A stretch of 64,000 bases of DNA from positions 1 to 64,000 of the forward strand of contig JACCGJ010015181.1 in assembly GCA_013407085.1 (NCBI GenBank), in the 5' to 3' direction. The notes under the pieces are model-generated. The model worked only from the letters and a program-made list of their open reading frames with translations. It did no database searches and was not told the DNA's origin. Shown here piece by piece: positions 36,580 to 47,835 of the stretch. The translations under genes were made by a program, and so were the position numbers. Each line of letters starts with the position of its first letter. The first letter of the stretch is position 1. Source of the stretch: Atriophallophorus winterbourni. Taxonomy: Eukaryota > Platyhelminthes > Trematoda > Plagiorchiida > Microphallidae.

Positions 36580-37590
36580 GGTTCAGTGATCCATGAGCCT
36601 TATTAGTTGTTGTTCAGATGGGTTTTCAGAGAAATATTTCCTATTTATTGACTACTCATAATTAACGTTTTGCATCGGATTTCAACTGAATGACAATCCA
36701 AACGGATCGTGGACGATGCGTTAACCGATAAGCCAATCTGTTCATTAGCTAGGCTGGACTTATCACACATGAATCGTAGTATACAGTGTTTTCTTTGGAT
36801 GGACTTTTCTTTGAAATCCAGGGCAAAAAACAGTAGTGATATGAAAATAACATCTCCGAATGCAAATTTAGGAGCTGTGACGAGTTCGCTTTAGGTTCGT
36901 CGGATCGAGAAAATTCGTGCATTTTTGGGAAGACATAACGAATAACTAATCGGTTAGGCGACCGTGCACAGTTACCGGTTAACCTCCTGAATACCGCCCG
37001 CTTCCAATGCTTGTTTAGATGGATTTGCGTCTGTTTATTTACGATGTTTCTAGCCTAAATTAACGGACTGATTGCATGAGCGTTTGGCGCATCGTTAGAC
37101 TATATACGGTAACCTGTTTCCTTACTAGGAAACATACGCTTCTAGCATTTTCGCCCAAACGAGTGACAAAGTTTGTAAACGAACTTTGAATTTGAAATTT
37201 TGCATACTATTGGTGAGTTTCATTGGCAATAATCCGGCTAAAACCGTAAAAGATGGCAATTTACGACAAAATTCTCAATTCAAATATTGTTGATATTCCT
37301 TCAGTGAACATCGGGCGAAAATGCACTTGAACGTTTTTGGATTCATTTTAAAACAATACGGGGAATATTTTTTCAAAGAAAGCTATGCAGGTTGTTTATG
37401 TTTATTTATAATTATTGATCATTTTAATGATGATCTTATTTGGGGAACATTTAGCAGATCGTGCGCTGTCTTGACAAACGGGGCCGAAATTATTAAAATC
37501 CACGATATAAATGACCATTACACCACCATTCTCTTAAGTTCACTTACGTCGTGTCGCTCACACTGGCGCCATACCACCTCCACCCCACGT
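36580..37590. other. No gene seen
   Basis: No supportable coding region. The open frame crossing 37321-37950 owes its length to the AT microsatellite and to RTE 5' sequence and is not a gene. Confidence 0.5.
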
Positions 37591-37592
37591 GT

Positions 37593-37628
<36 letters not shown>

Positions 37629-37631
37629 TTC

Positions 37632-37683
<52 letters not shown>
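37593..37683. repeat. (TA)n microsatellite in two runs
   Basis: Two long TA runs separated by a 12-base CT-containing interruption. Self-complementary and likely to be unstable. Confidence 0.95.
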
Positions 37684-37686
<3 letters not shown>

Positions 37687-37804
37687 TTACTTTGTGTGAG
37701 ATCAAATCTACGGTCACCACTACTGTTGTACTCGGTAATTTGCATCCAATACATTGCGATACGTTCCCACGTTCTCTTAACTGTTAATCGATTTATACGA
37801 GCCT

Positions 37805-40800
37805 ATGTGTTCCCGTGGTTCCAAGGTTGTCACGGCCGGGGTGGTTTTGGGGATAAGCTCCCAATTCCAAAAATTCTCCAATGGCCTGCGTCTCATATAG
37901 CCTCTGACAACCAAGTCCAGCTCCTGGCCTGCACGCGTGGTCCTGTGTGACCCGGCGGAATTGCTTCTACTGACAGGAGAAAGGGCGAAGGCGGCTGTCT
38001 GGCTGTCTGTCCAGCATGCTTCGGGTAGGTGAAGCTCGTTAGTCCATGAAGGCGGCCCACCTAGGGGAAGGAAAACCCTTATCTCAAACGTCCACTGCCT
38101 CGAGGCTACATCCATTCATGGAAAAGGCTTCAGGAGTCAACCTCAAGGAAAAATCCGGAGCCGGAGTCCCGTTAGGCAGTCCGAAGTTTATTCAACTTCG
38201 TCCTGCCAGCTCCTGCGACGGCATCGTTGTCCAAACTTATCAGCCTAGCTGTTGCTTTGGTTCCAGTGGTGCCGTGGAGAGGGAGCACTTGCTGCATGGG
38301 CAACAGCTAGTTCTCCATATTGAACTGCCCCAGCGTACATCACAACGCACAAATGGAGAGGACACTCCATTCCGCTTCTACGGAAAATAACACGGGAAGC
38401 AGCAGATACCGGTTAAAAGCTATGGCTCGACTGGCGTAGAGCTAAGCGCCTGGGGCTGCTTTCGACGGTGGGAGAGACTTCCAGGTCTCATTGGACGGCT
38501 ACCGCCCGCCTCAAGCTGGGCAGCCCCAGTCAATAAGGTGCCGTCTCGCCACGGTCTGCTATCCTCATTGGGTGCATGGGGATTAGGAATCAACCGACAA
38601 GCAGACTGTATTTTTCCGCACCAGCGAATCGAAATACCAAACAACAAATGTCAGTTCTGAAACTTGGAACCTAGAACGTCCGGTCCATGCTTCCAGGATT
38701 TCATGACGACGTCTCGAATATCAGAGGCGTTAGAAAGTCCGCCGTGATTAACAACGAGCTAAAGAGGCTGAATGTCGACGTGGCTGACCTACAAGAGACG
38801 CGCTTACGAGACACTGGTAAGCTAACAGAAAGTGATTACACATTCTTTTGGAAAGGAAGAGGTTCCGATGAGCCTCGACTGCATGGAGTTGGGTTTGCCG
38901 TGCGAAACGACATATTAAAAGCAATAGAACCGAGCAGCAGCGGGAGCGAACGGATTTGGACTCTAAATCTGAGGTGCATTACTGGTACCATTACGTTGGT
39001 CAACGTTTACGCACCAACGCTCTCTGCGACGCCTGCTGAAAAAGACGCTTTTTATCATAACCTCACAGCCGTCCTGAAAAACGTACCACAGAAAAACTGT
39101 GTAGTGGTATTGGGTGATTTCAATGCCAGAGTTGGCGCAGATTACGAGTCTTGGCAAAATTGCCTCGGAAGATTCGGCGTAGGTAAAACCAATGAAAATG
39201 GGCAGCGCCTTTTAGAATTGTGCACACAGTTCAATCTTTGTGTCAGTAACACTTTCTTTCAAACAAAACCACAGCATAAGGTTTCTTGGAAGCATCCTCG
39301 CTCTAATCATTGGCATTAGCTCGATCATATTCTTGTTAAGCGTACTAATATAGGAAGAGTGCTCCTCACTAGATCATATCAAAGCGCAGACTGCGACACT
39401 GATCATTCAATGGTCTGTGCAAAACTGAAGCTCCCCCACACGAGATTTCACCGCACCAAATTGTCTGCTAAGCCTAGAATAGACGTCACTCGCATGTGCG
39501 AACCTAATCTAACTGCGAGATTCGCAAAAGCCTTCACGGACGAGTTCAACAAGACAACCCCACTTGAATCTGCTTCAGAAAACTGGGAATTGATAAAAAG
39601 TTGCATATGCCGAGTCGCACTTTCCACTTTCGGTCCGGAGAAAGCTCGAACGAGCGACTGGTTCGAAGCAAACGCTTCTGAGATGACTGCTGTGCTGGAT
39701 GAGAAACGCTCAGCATTCTTGAGGTTCAAAGGTATGCCAACAGATGAAAACTTACGTCTTCTAAGCGCAGCTAGAAATAAGGTCCAACAGACTGCAAGGC
39801 GTTGTGCAAACGACTATTGGGCTGAAGTTAGCCTCAATATCCAAAAAGCTGCAGATACCGGCAATTTTCAAGGTATATATGATGGGATCAAGAGAGCCAT
39901 TGGCCCAAACAAACTTAAAACGGCTCCTATTAGGTCTTTATCTGGTAAGCCGATTGTCGACAAAACTCAACAGATGGAAAGATGGGTAGAGCACTTCTCC
40001 TCCCTCCACTCTAGGGACAGTACGGTTCTACCGCATGCACTTGAAAATGTCGAACGGTTGCCGACCATTGAATATCTAGATACCCCTCCTACACTTGATG
40101 AGCTCAATAAGGCAATCGACGGCTTAGCGAATGGGAAGGCCCCTGGTGACGCCGGAATTCCACCTGAGCTCATCAAATGCGGTAGAGCAGCATTATTACA
40201 GCCTCTTCACCATTTGCTTCTTCAGTGCTGGCAGGAGGGGGGTGTCCCACAAGAGATGCGAGAAACAAAGATCATCACGCTATTTAAGAATAAGGGTGAC
40301 AGAGGCGACTGCAACAATTACAGAGGAATCTCCCTTCTGAATGTTGTAGGCAAATTGTTTGCTAAAGTCTTACAGATCCGGCTGCAAGTTTTAGCTGATA
40401 GAATTTACTCCAAATCTCAATGTGGCTTACGAAAGGAAAGATCAACCGTTGACATGATCTTCTCCTTGAGACAACTTCAAGAAAAGTGTCGGGAACAGCG
40501 TATGCCATTATACGCTGTTTTATTGATTTAACTAAGGCATTCGACTACGTCAGCAGGGAGGGTCTCTTCAAAATGCTCGATCTGATAGGCTGCCCCCCAA
40601 GGCTGCTGAGACTCGTTATTTCGTTCCACTCAGGCATGAAAGGCTCAGTCCATTTTAACGGTTGAAGTTCAGAAGCATTTGAAATTCGCCGAGGCGTCAA
40701 ACAAGGGTGTGTTCTTGCTCCCACGCTGTTCGGCATTTTCTTTGCTCTGCTTCTGAAGCACGCTTTTAAGATGAGAACAGAAGGCATTTACATACGCACT

Positions 40801-41815
40801 CGAAGTGATGGCAAGCTTTTCAACCTGAACCGGTTGAGAGCACGAACCAAAGTACGAGATGTGATAATCCGTGACCTGTTGTTTGCCGACGATGCAGCCC
40901 TTATTGCTCACTCCCAAGAGAACCTACAGTCGCTAATGGACTGTTTTTCGTCGGCATGCAAAGACTTTGGTCTAACAATCAGTATGAGCAAGACCAAAGT
41001 CCTTGCTCAAGGGACTGTATCGCCGCCAATCATCACTGTTGGAAACTGTCAGCTCGAACCAGTACATCATTTCACATATCTTGGTTCAACCATTGCGGAC
41101 AACCTCTCGCTAGACACGGAGATTGATAAGCGGATTGGCAGAGCAGCTGTCATCTTGTCCCGATTGAACTCTCGTGTTTGGGGTAACCGCAAGCTGACTG
41201 CAAAGACAAAGATGATGGTATACAGCGCGTGCGTACTAAATGCTTTACTATACGGCAGTGAAACCTGGACCACCCACGCAAGACACGAACGGAAGCTGAA
41301 TGCTTTCCATATACGAAGCATCCGTCGTATCTTGAACATATCGTGGATGGACAGAGTGACTAACGCTGAAGTGCTTTCAAAAGCTGGTCTACAGAGCATG
41401 TTTACCCTATTACGTCAGCGCCGCCTGCAGTGGCTTGGTCATGTCTATAGAATGGAAAATGGTCGTATTCCGAAAGATCTACTCTACGGTGAGTTGCAAT
41501 TAGGAAGTCCACCATTGGGCAGACCGCACTTGCGGTACAAAGATGTTTGCAAAAGAGATATGAAAGCTCTTGACATTGACCCCGCAAGCTGGGAAGAACT
41601 TGCTCTTGACCGCGCCGGCGGCGTGCAACTGATGCAATACAACAGAGTTCTGACTATCGTTGCAAGCGCTGTGGGAGAGATTGTTCCTCCCGAATCGGAC
41701 TGTTTAGTCATTCAAAACGTTGCAAAACATGAAATTCATGCGATGTGACGTACATCCATGGTCGACATCGACCGACGGAGGCCAACATTCATTCAACATT
41801 CATGTGTTCCCGTGG
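37805..41815 (+). mobile_element. RTE-type retrotransposon with 14-bp target site duplications
   Basis: The 14-bp sequence ATGTGTTCCCGTGG occurs at 37805-37818 and again at 41802-41815. Between the repeats lie about 3.98 kb: a GC-rich 5' region of about 830 bp without an open frame, one long ORF2-like coding region (38648-41748) and a short 3' tail with ATTCATT/ATTCA repeats. Length, the single EN-RT frame, the short 3' end and the clean duplications all fit an RTE element that inserted as a unit. It is clearly more GC-rich than its surroundings. Confidence 0.9.
38648..41748 (+). pseudogene. RTE endonuclease-reverse transcriptase with four disruptions
   Basis: The frame probably begins at ATG 38648 (SVLKLGT). 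Endonuclease motifs are ADLQETRLRDTG, GVGFAVRN, VVVLGDFNARVG and TDHSMV. The RT domain shows LFKNKGDRGDCNNYRGISLL, FIDLTKAFDYVSREGL, RRGVKQGCVLAPTLF and LLFADDAALIA with both catalytic aspartates. The C-terminal box contains QWLGHVYRMENGRIP and DMKALDIDPASWE. Disruptions are TAG at 38672-38674, TAG at 39317-39319, a lost T in the run at 40518-40521 (shifting the frame before FIDLTKAFD) and TGA at 40663-40665. All other parts are open, so the copy is fairly young but not functional. It is the type of protein often annotated as craniofacial development protein 2-like in animal genomes. Confidence 0.9.
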
Positions 41816-42185
41816 AAGCTATCAAAGTCCACATTCAATGATCAGACGACCTTGACCTCGACGGCTATCTGATGTCAAGACCTAAGAACACTACGCATGA
41901 TTTGTTCCAAATTGGTAAAATTGGTGTAGGTCTGAAATCGAAGGTAGTCATGTGTTATATTTGCTCTACTATGATACACACTAATTGCGAAAATATTTTA
42001 ACTAAAGAGGCAGTAGTCTTTGTTAATAATGCTGAAATTCCAGGTGTCTGTTATGTGTGCAGAGTCTGTTAAACAAAGTCATTAAACGTCGCCGAGACCA
42101 ATGTATCACAATCAGGAAACCGAGAAGATCGTATAAATAATTAGAGAACTGTTCTCAAAAATTAGAGGAAACATTGATTTCGATA

Positions 42186-42342
42186 GTAACTACCCACTGT
42201 TTCAAGCGCATGTGGATATTGATTCTACTATCCCTACCAGATGAGTGCAAACCGCACGAAACTGGTTGTCGAGTGTGTGTGTGTGATGGATATGAATGCA
42301 AATGAGCTTTACTTAGGGTACTGTTATCAAACATTCCAGGAT
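42186..42342 (+). mobile_element. 157-bp hammerhead-bearing insertion flanked by a 15-bp direct repeat
   Basis: ACATTGATTTCGATA is present at 42171-42185 and again at 42343-42357, exactly flanking a 157-bp piece of the dispersed hammerhead repeat. The host sequence is the ORF1 of a CR1 element, and removing the insert restores continuity. The insert matches parts of 7540-7770 and 21400-21610, with the region after the ribozyme shortened. The perfect flanking repeat is the mark of a target-primed or staggered-cut integration, so this repeat family moves, or moved, as a unit. Confidence 0.8.
42232..42274 (+). ncRNA. Hammerhead-like motif with one core change
   Basis: CCCUAC is followed by CAGAUGA (one change, U4 to A, from the CUGAUGA box), then a perfect four-pair helix II (GUGC-AAACC-GCAC), GAAAC, UGGUU and GUCGAG. 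Helix III could form through ACUGGU. Helix I pairs less well than in the 21433 copy. Among the dispersed copies it is the best-preserved in helix II and the core. Confidence 0.6.
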
Positions 42343-43614
42343 ACATTGATTTCGATACCAATTGCTGACAATAACTCAGTAAAAAATGTAACCAACCCAA
42401 ACCCAAAGCAACATCCCGTACCCACACAGGATGCTCCGTTGCTCAAAGAGAATTTGCGGGAGGCTGAACAGTTTAGTGATGCAAAAGCTAGGATAGACTC
42501 AGTTGTTAGTCTGCTTATAAAGTCGAATGGGCGTCTACTGACTGTCCATCAGCAGAAATGCTCTATTTCTAAAACTAATAATGAAACAAAAACAAATTTG
42601 ATTAATCGCAGTGTAATCTACACTAATGTGTCTGAGACATCCGGGACACGTTTCTCAAGTAGAAGAACCCACGACATTGAACAATCGTACCAGGTGTGCT
42701 CAATGATGGTTCTGAGCTCGATACAGCCTGATTCGAAAACCCGCATAAGTCAGCAAGCCCAATTCTCCTCATCTGGATGAATCGCGTTTACTGAGAATAA
42801 CTCTCATTTGCCAAAACGAGATAGAAGACATACTTCTGATCTTTTACTTGCTCCGTACATGTTCACAGACTAAATGTCGCATACATGCTGATATATCACG
42901 GTTGGAGAGAAAAGGAAATTTAAACAATAGGAAAAAATCTGACAGTCGGAGTGATGTTCATTGTTGGTGTTCCCGAACATACTAGCACTGCTTCGGGAAG
43001 TGAAATACAGCACCACGATTGAAACAGGTGGCATACGTTGCCAACAGCATCAGGTTTCAGGAGACATTTGTGGTGCACAATTTCAGAATACCTCGGTCAC
43101 CAAACTATAAAGGTGACGGGCACAAACCTCTGAAAATAACATTTTTGACCAGAGTTATGATAGAATCAATTACGGCTAACTAGAAAGCAAATCATAGGAA
43201 TCTCACGAAGGATATCAGAATGAGTGACCCCAGACTATCTACGTCGAAACCGCTTAATGAATTACGGCTTCTACAATCAGACAAGACTCCGATTACAAAA
43301 ACTCTAGCAATCCCCAAAACAACCGATGTCCGACTATCGAAGGGTCAGAGAAATAAAAGAGTATTCAGCTCAATTACTGTATACGAAAACCACAATCGAT
43401 TGCCTATATACAAACAAGCTGAACTCAAGGATCTCTGTAACCAGCACATGTAGAAAAGTCAAGATCAGAGCGACAGATGTGTATTCACTAGACGTCAACA
43501 AACATATGAATCATCATGGGAATTACAATACAGAGATAGACACACTGACAGCTACTGCATTCTGATTGGACAATGAGTATTCATGCTGACAGCCACTCGA
43601 CATCCTTCCGTTTT

Positions 43615-44007
43615 TCAAATGAACTTACGTACTGTGCGGTTGCGCAAATTTATTTCGTTTGGTGGCTCTGGATCTCTTTCACACATCTCGTCTGAATCAA
43701 TGGGTTCTTGCTTTCTCAAATGTAATCTATTTCTTTTCACAGTTCCGTGTCGTGTATTCACCTCGTAAGATCTTTCACCCGTACGACCACGGAGAGATCC
43801 AAGATCCCATTTCTCAGCTCCCATGCCGAAGGGTTGTATCCAAACAGTATCTCCATCAGACAATTCTGGTAGCTCAAGTGCACCCTCATCATATACCTGT
43901 TTTTCGCGCTCCATGCACCGTTTTAATTGCTGATTGATGACGTCCCATGAAACGACATGTCTGTACAGACGGTTGGTAGGTATCCTCGTTCTTGTGCGTC
44001 TACCCAT
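43615..44007 (-). pseudogene. Gypsy integrase C-terminal remnant
   Basis: An open frame of 130 residues with GDTVWIQPF, RGRTGERSYEV and RNRLHLRK. This is the basic C-terminal region that follows the catalytic core in many Gypsy integrases (proline/arginine-rich, with an LRPF-like loop). It is separated from the core by a frame break near 44050-44100. Confidence 0.65.
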
Positions 44008-44101
44008 GAGTCTTTGAGCTGAGCTTAATTCTATATCGGAGTATTTCTATGTTCCAGAAGCGCTAAATACGGATCTTCTTTAGCCTCCATGCATTTTTTC
44101 A

Positions 44102-44533
44102 TTATTTTTTCGCTTCTTTCACTGCCGATTCTGCTTTACCATTGGATTGGCTATGGTAATGGCTGGACGTTTCATGTTTAAAACGACACTTTTCTGCAAA
44201 GTCAGCGAACTGCTTTGCAGAAAACTGTGGATCTCCATCGAATCTGACACTTTCTGGGATACCATACCTCGCAAATTCAGCTTTCATTTTCGCCACGATT
44301 TCTTCAGCTGATGCGGTACTCAATTTCTCTATTCCGAAAAAAATCGCTGAAATAAACCACCAATAGTAAATAATCTTTTGTCGCATGTGAAAACAGGCCA
44401 GCTGCAATATGTTGCCAAGGGCGCTCTGGTATTTTACGACAAACCATTGGTTTTTTTTTGGCGGTTCCCGAACTTGTTTCATATTGGGCACTTGGAGACG
44501 AAATCCTTCACTTGGCAACTGACGCCTGGCCAA
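44102..44533 (-). pseudogene. Gypsy integrase core, partial
   Basis: The frame encodes KMKAEFARYGIPESVRFDGD, PQFSAKQFADFAEKC, then HYHSQSNGKAESAVK. It holds a D-x-PQFS motif and the catalytic Glu in GKAES. The N-terminal end reads through sequence antisense to the duplicated segment. The first catalytic Asp region is not convincingly present. Not able to make a full integrase. Confidence 0.75.
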
Positions 44534-45132
44534 TATACCGTATCCTTAGCTCTTCTACTGCAACCGTTGATCCCCAAATGAGATCGATGTAACTCCTGTA
44601 ACATCACCTTTCGGGCTGAACGTGGGATAACCAGTCGCATGTGTTTAATGGCCTCCACGTTTGCAGGATCTAGCTTGATACCGTCACTTGATAGGACATG
44701 ACCATGAAATGTTACCTCATTTGTGCAATATTCAATTTTCGCTTTCTTGAGTTTAATGCCCAGTTCGAGGCATCGTTGAAGAAGTTTGCCTAGGTTCTGA
44801 TCGTGTTCTGCCTTTGTTCCACCGTAGACTAAAACATCATGTGCTATGCAAATTGCACATATAAGGTTTTCTATGGCCTGTAGCAGCCGTTTTTGAAATA
44901 TCTCGCTAGAAACTTTCAGTCCGAATGGTAAACGAAGCCAACAAAACCTTCCAAAGCGGGTTCCGAATGTCGACAAAAAACTGGATTTATCGTCCAAACA
45001 CACGTGCCTAAATGCTGAAGACAGATCCACTTTCGTGAAATATCGAGCACCAGACAATCTCGGCAAAGTATCTTCTAACAACGGAAATACTCTCGCTTGA
45101 GGGCCATGTTCAAAGCTTTCGGGTCGATACAT
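44479..45132 (-). pseudogene. Gypsy reverse transcriptase fused to H2C2 domain, RNase H deleted
   Basis: RT motifs: VFPLLEDTLPRLSGARYFTK, VDLSSAFRHV, LPFGLKVSSEIFQKRL, then ICIAHDVLVYGG and FHGHVLSSDGIKLDP. The catalytic box reads A-H-D where Gypsy enzymes have two aspartates, so the first is lost. The frame then jumps from VEAIKHM directly to RLVIPRSARKVM and the H2C2 region ending WPGVSCQV. The whole RNase H domain that should lie between is missing. It is an inactive deletion product. Confidence 0.85.
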
Positions 45133-45233
45133 GCTCTCATTTCACCTGACTCTTTTGTTACGACGGTAACCTGGCTGACCCACTCAGTAGGTTATTCTAC
45201 TCTCCTGATTTTTTGGAGGTTCCCGAACTTGTT

Positions 45234-45905
45234 TCATATTGGGCACTTGGAGACGAAATCCTTCACTTGGCAACTGACGCCTGGCCAATATACCGTATCC
45301 TTGGATCTTCTAGTGCAACCGTTGATCCCCAAATGTGATCGATGTAACTCCTGTAACATCACCTTTCGGGCTGAACGTGGGATAACCAGTCGCTCGCCCC
45401 GAAAGATCAACCCATCTCTAGTTGATAATTCATCTGGGATTTTGTAATAAGGTCGAATGAGTTCGTCAACCATCGCGATACTATCTGGCCAGCCACTGAT
45501 TATCTGTTCCTCGAGCTTTTTCATTTCGTCATCCTCAGCCATAGTTTGTCGGATTCGTGGCAAACTTGTATCGCTTTCTGCAAGCGTAAAGTGTACTTCT
45601 ACCAGGTCCAGGTTAGCAGCGGCTACGGATTTCAGTGGAGCTCTAGATAGTGTGCCCGCATGGACCATGGTTTTACCCGGCTTGTAAATGATTTCGAAAT
45701 CGTATTTCTGCCGTCGGACTAGCATTGAGTGTAGCCGACGCGGTGCTTTGTCGAGTGGTTTTTTCACTATTGTGGTCAAAGGCCTATGATCTGTTTGTAC
45801 TATAGTCTTTCGGCCAAATGTGTAATCATTGAATTTTTCTATCGCGAATACGACTGCCAGCAGTACTTTCTCAATCTGTGCATAGCGAGTTTCTGCATCG
45901 CTCAT
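45234..45905 (-). pseudogene. Gypsy RNase H plus H2C2 domain, displaced upstream of RT
   Basis: A continuous 223-residue frame: AETRYAQIEKVLLAVVFAIE, FGRKTIVQTDHRPL, RRQKYDFEIIYKPG (RNase H and its C-terminal box), then HRSHLGINGCTRR and TVYWPGVSCQV (zinc-binding H2C2). It lacks the upstream RT. Its last 65 codons are repeated at the end of the 45132-44479 frame with a few differences. In an intact element this module would follow the RT. Confidence 0.85.
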
Positions 45906-45974
45906 CGTTCGACTTCAAAAAATCTATAGGTTGGTCGTTTTGCATAATTACGGCGCCAATACCGTTTTGGCTTC

Positions 45975-46450
45975 TGTCACACTGTATCGAGCGCTGGGCC
46001 ATGAATCACTTCGTGATTCTGTATTTGAACATCGTGGTTCTTTGTAAGAACACTATATAAAATTGGCATGCCAATTTAACTTTGTTTACCGCTTTTTTAC
46101 ATTTTCTTGCCTCACTGAACCTGATCCTGCTGTCTCAACCTGACGATGACAAACAGCCTGAAACTGGTACATGTGTGTAAGGGATGGGATGTGAGCACCC
46201 CAATATATTGGTCTTTTATATGCGCCTCGAGCGCTTGGCCAGGAATCACTTCTGGATTTTGTATTTGGACATGGTGGTTATTTGTAAGAACCCTATATAA
46301 GAGAGGCATGCAAATTTAACTTTGTTTACCGCGTTTCCACTGTTTCAAGGCTCACTGAACCTTATCTTATAGTCTCCACCTGACGATGGCAAACAGCCTG
46401 AAAACGGTAGTGGTGTGTAAGGGATGTGGATGCTAGTACCACAATATATT
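45975..46450 (+). repeat. Tandem hammerhead-like repeat, second array (about two units)
   Basis: The same unit as at 12091-12880: cores at 46140 and 46380, 240 bp apart, with a truncated unit to the left that begins abruptly at the Gypsy junction (about 45965-45990). The sequence right of 46450 stays collinear with 12880 onward, so both arrays come from one duplicated block. This copy has fewer units. Confidence 0.8.
46376..46413 (+). ncRNA. Best-preserved hammerhead-like core in the window
   Basis: CCAC (helix I), CUGACGA (complete CUGANGA box), U-GGC-AAACA-GCC-U (helix II of three pairs closed by a U-U where G-C is usual), GAAA, ACGG-U (tiny helix III), A (cleavage position), GUGG (helix I return strand, four pairs). 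All invariant core positions are present. The very short helix III and the weak first pair of helix II suggest that cleavage, if any, would need a dimer or tandem transcript. Confidence 0.6.
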
Positions 46451-46955
46451 GGCAACACTAACATGTTTCGATGATTGACCATGGGAACATTTATACGAAC
46501 TAATTACTAAAAAACAATTTCATATATGCATATTGAAACACATATGATGAACCGACATACTCTATTCGAAATTCTCGAAGATAGTACCTATTTCGTATAT
46601 CTAGCTAAAAATTGTTGAAGAGAAACCGATTTTTCTTTTTACAACATCGATTGTAAGCAGGTGCTCCCTAAACCAATTCCGTCTAATCACCTGACGTCGC
46701 GATCGTCTAACATTTCACATGGCTAAGTAGAAAAAGACGTTTCAACGAAGGTGTGGGCCTCTCTCCACCTAAAGAAATTCCGGAAGCTTGATTGACACGT
46801 TAGCCACTAACGGTCCTTTGCATACTGAACTCAACCGAACACTGGCGTCAATATAAATATTCTACGGATGGTGGCTTCGAAATGAGATCAATTTAAACAA
46901 ATCTTTCGTTACCTAGGTTTGCAATACTTTACAAACTATCATTTTGGATGGTAAA
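46450..46955. other. No gene seen; copy of 12881-13370
   Basis: Collinear with the left-hand copy, with a few substitutions and small indels. No coding content. Confidence 0.6.
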
Positions 46956-46959
46956 TCAA

Positions 46960-47398
46960 ACATTGACAAGGATATACTTTAAGGAATGAATGATAGACAG
47001 GTAACTTGCGAACCATGTTAGCAGATTTCCAGTGACACCAACATGCTTCAGCTTCTGAAGTAGTAAGGAGTAATAAATACCATATTACTCTTTAGATATA
47101 TCAAAGTAACATACATATACCGAACTGCCTTCGTCTAATGCCTACTTCCAGTTGTTTAAAGTCGCGTTCAAGTTAGACAAGCATGAGTATATTTTATAAA
47201 TCAGTGTTGTGTCAAGGAAATGATTTCATGTCTCGCAAAGCGCTTGATAAATCCTTTACACATTAACCCTTCTAGTACTTTAGAAACCGTTGAAAGGAAC
47301 CTTAGGGAGGCAATTGAACAGATCCGAACGACTTCCACCTTCAGAGATTTTCAGAATAACTCCTGCTTTCCATACAGCTGGTACGATTCCCATACTTC
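46960..47398 (-). pseudogene. CR1 element D, RT fragment, second copy
   Basis: Near-identical to 13375-13802, including the same broken motif A region and the same end at a CR1 3' tail (ATTCAAAGTA repeats at 47397). The relic existed before the block was duplicated. Confidence 0.75.
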
Positions 47399-47709
47399 AA
47401 AGTAATTCAAAGTAATTCAAAGATTTAATGGTCCAAAAAGCAAATCGTTTACAGTGAACATAGATTAAAATTATACGGAATGCACAAAAACCACACAAAT
47501 GGTTTATGAAGATTGAAATTCTGATTCTATATTCAGGTGCGAGTTTGGATTTGATTAATATATACTTGTCAAGTTCATCCTTGAACATGTTCAGGCTTGC
47601 TGCACAAATGATATGTGGGAACAGAGTGTGCGATAATTAACTGGCAGCCACGAGAAATGCTACCACGTGATTCCTGCCAATGAAATAGGTGTTCAATTGA
47701 GTGATCCAC
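47397..47709 (-). mobile_element. CR1 3' end fragment, left half, interrupted by the full-length element B
   Basis: It corresponds to 13803-14120. It is cut at GTGATCCAC (47709), where the family B element starts. The right half continues at 52452. Confidence 0.8.
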
Positions 47710-47835
47710 CATTCAAAGTAATTCAAAGTAATTCAAAGTTTTAATGGTCCAAAAAGTAAATACTTTACAGTAACCACAGATTAAAAATATAGGGAATTCA
47801 TAAAAACAACACAAATGTTTTATACACATGGAAAG

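Larger units (their letters stand above)
41830..43565 (+). pseudogene. 5' part of a CR1 element related to F (ORF1 and the start of ORF2)
   Basis: A first frame (41872-42072) carries a PHD-like cluster: VVMCYICSTMIHTNC and VCYVCRVC. After a 157-bp insertion (42186-42342) the ORF1 frame continues to 42780 (RSVIYTNVSETSGTRF) and, in broken form, to about 43230 with VPEHTSTASGS. ORF2 starts near 43220 and stops being recognisable at about 43450-43565, where the Gypsy element begins. The same sequence order is seen in element F at 23740-24300. The RT is missing. Confidence 0.75.
43600..45960 (-). mobile_element. Rearranged Ty3/Gypsy element
   Basis: Minus-strand Gypsy domains lie in the wrong order. 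RNase H plus a zinc-binding H2C2 region comes first (45905-45234), then RT fused to a second H2C2 copy (45132-44479), then the integrase core (44533-44102) and an integrase C-terminal piece (44007-43615). A segment of about 190 bp is duplicated (about 44455-44640 and 45200-45390). No LTRs were recognised at either edge. The structure suggests recombination between two copies. Confidence 0.8.

Noticed and set aside
37321..37950. Long open frame crossing the TA microsatellite
   Set aside because: About a third of it is alternating Ile-Tyr from the TA run and the rest enters the RTE 5' region; no homology or splice logic.
43600..45960. LTRs bordering the Gypsy element
   Set aside because: No direct terminal repeats could be matched at the two edges; the only internal direct repeat is the domain-internal duplication.
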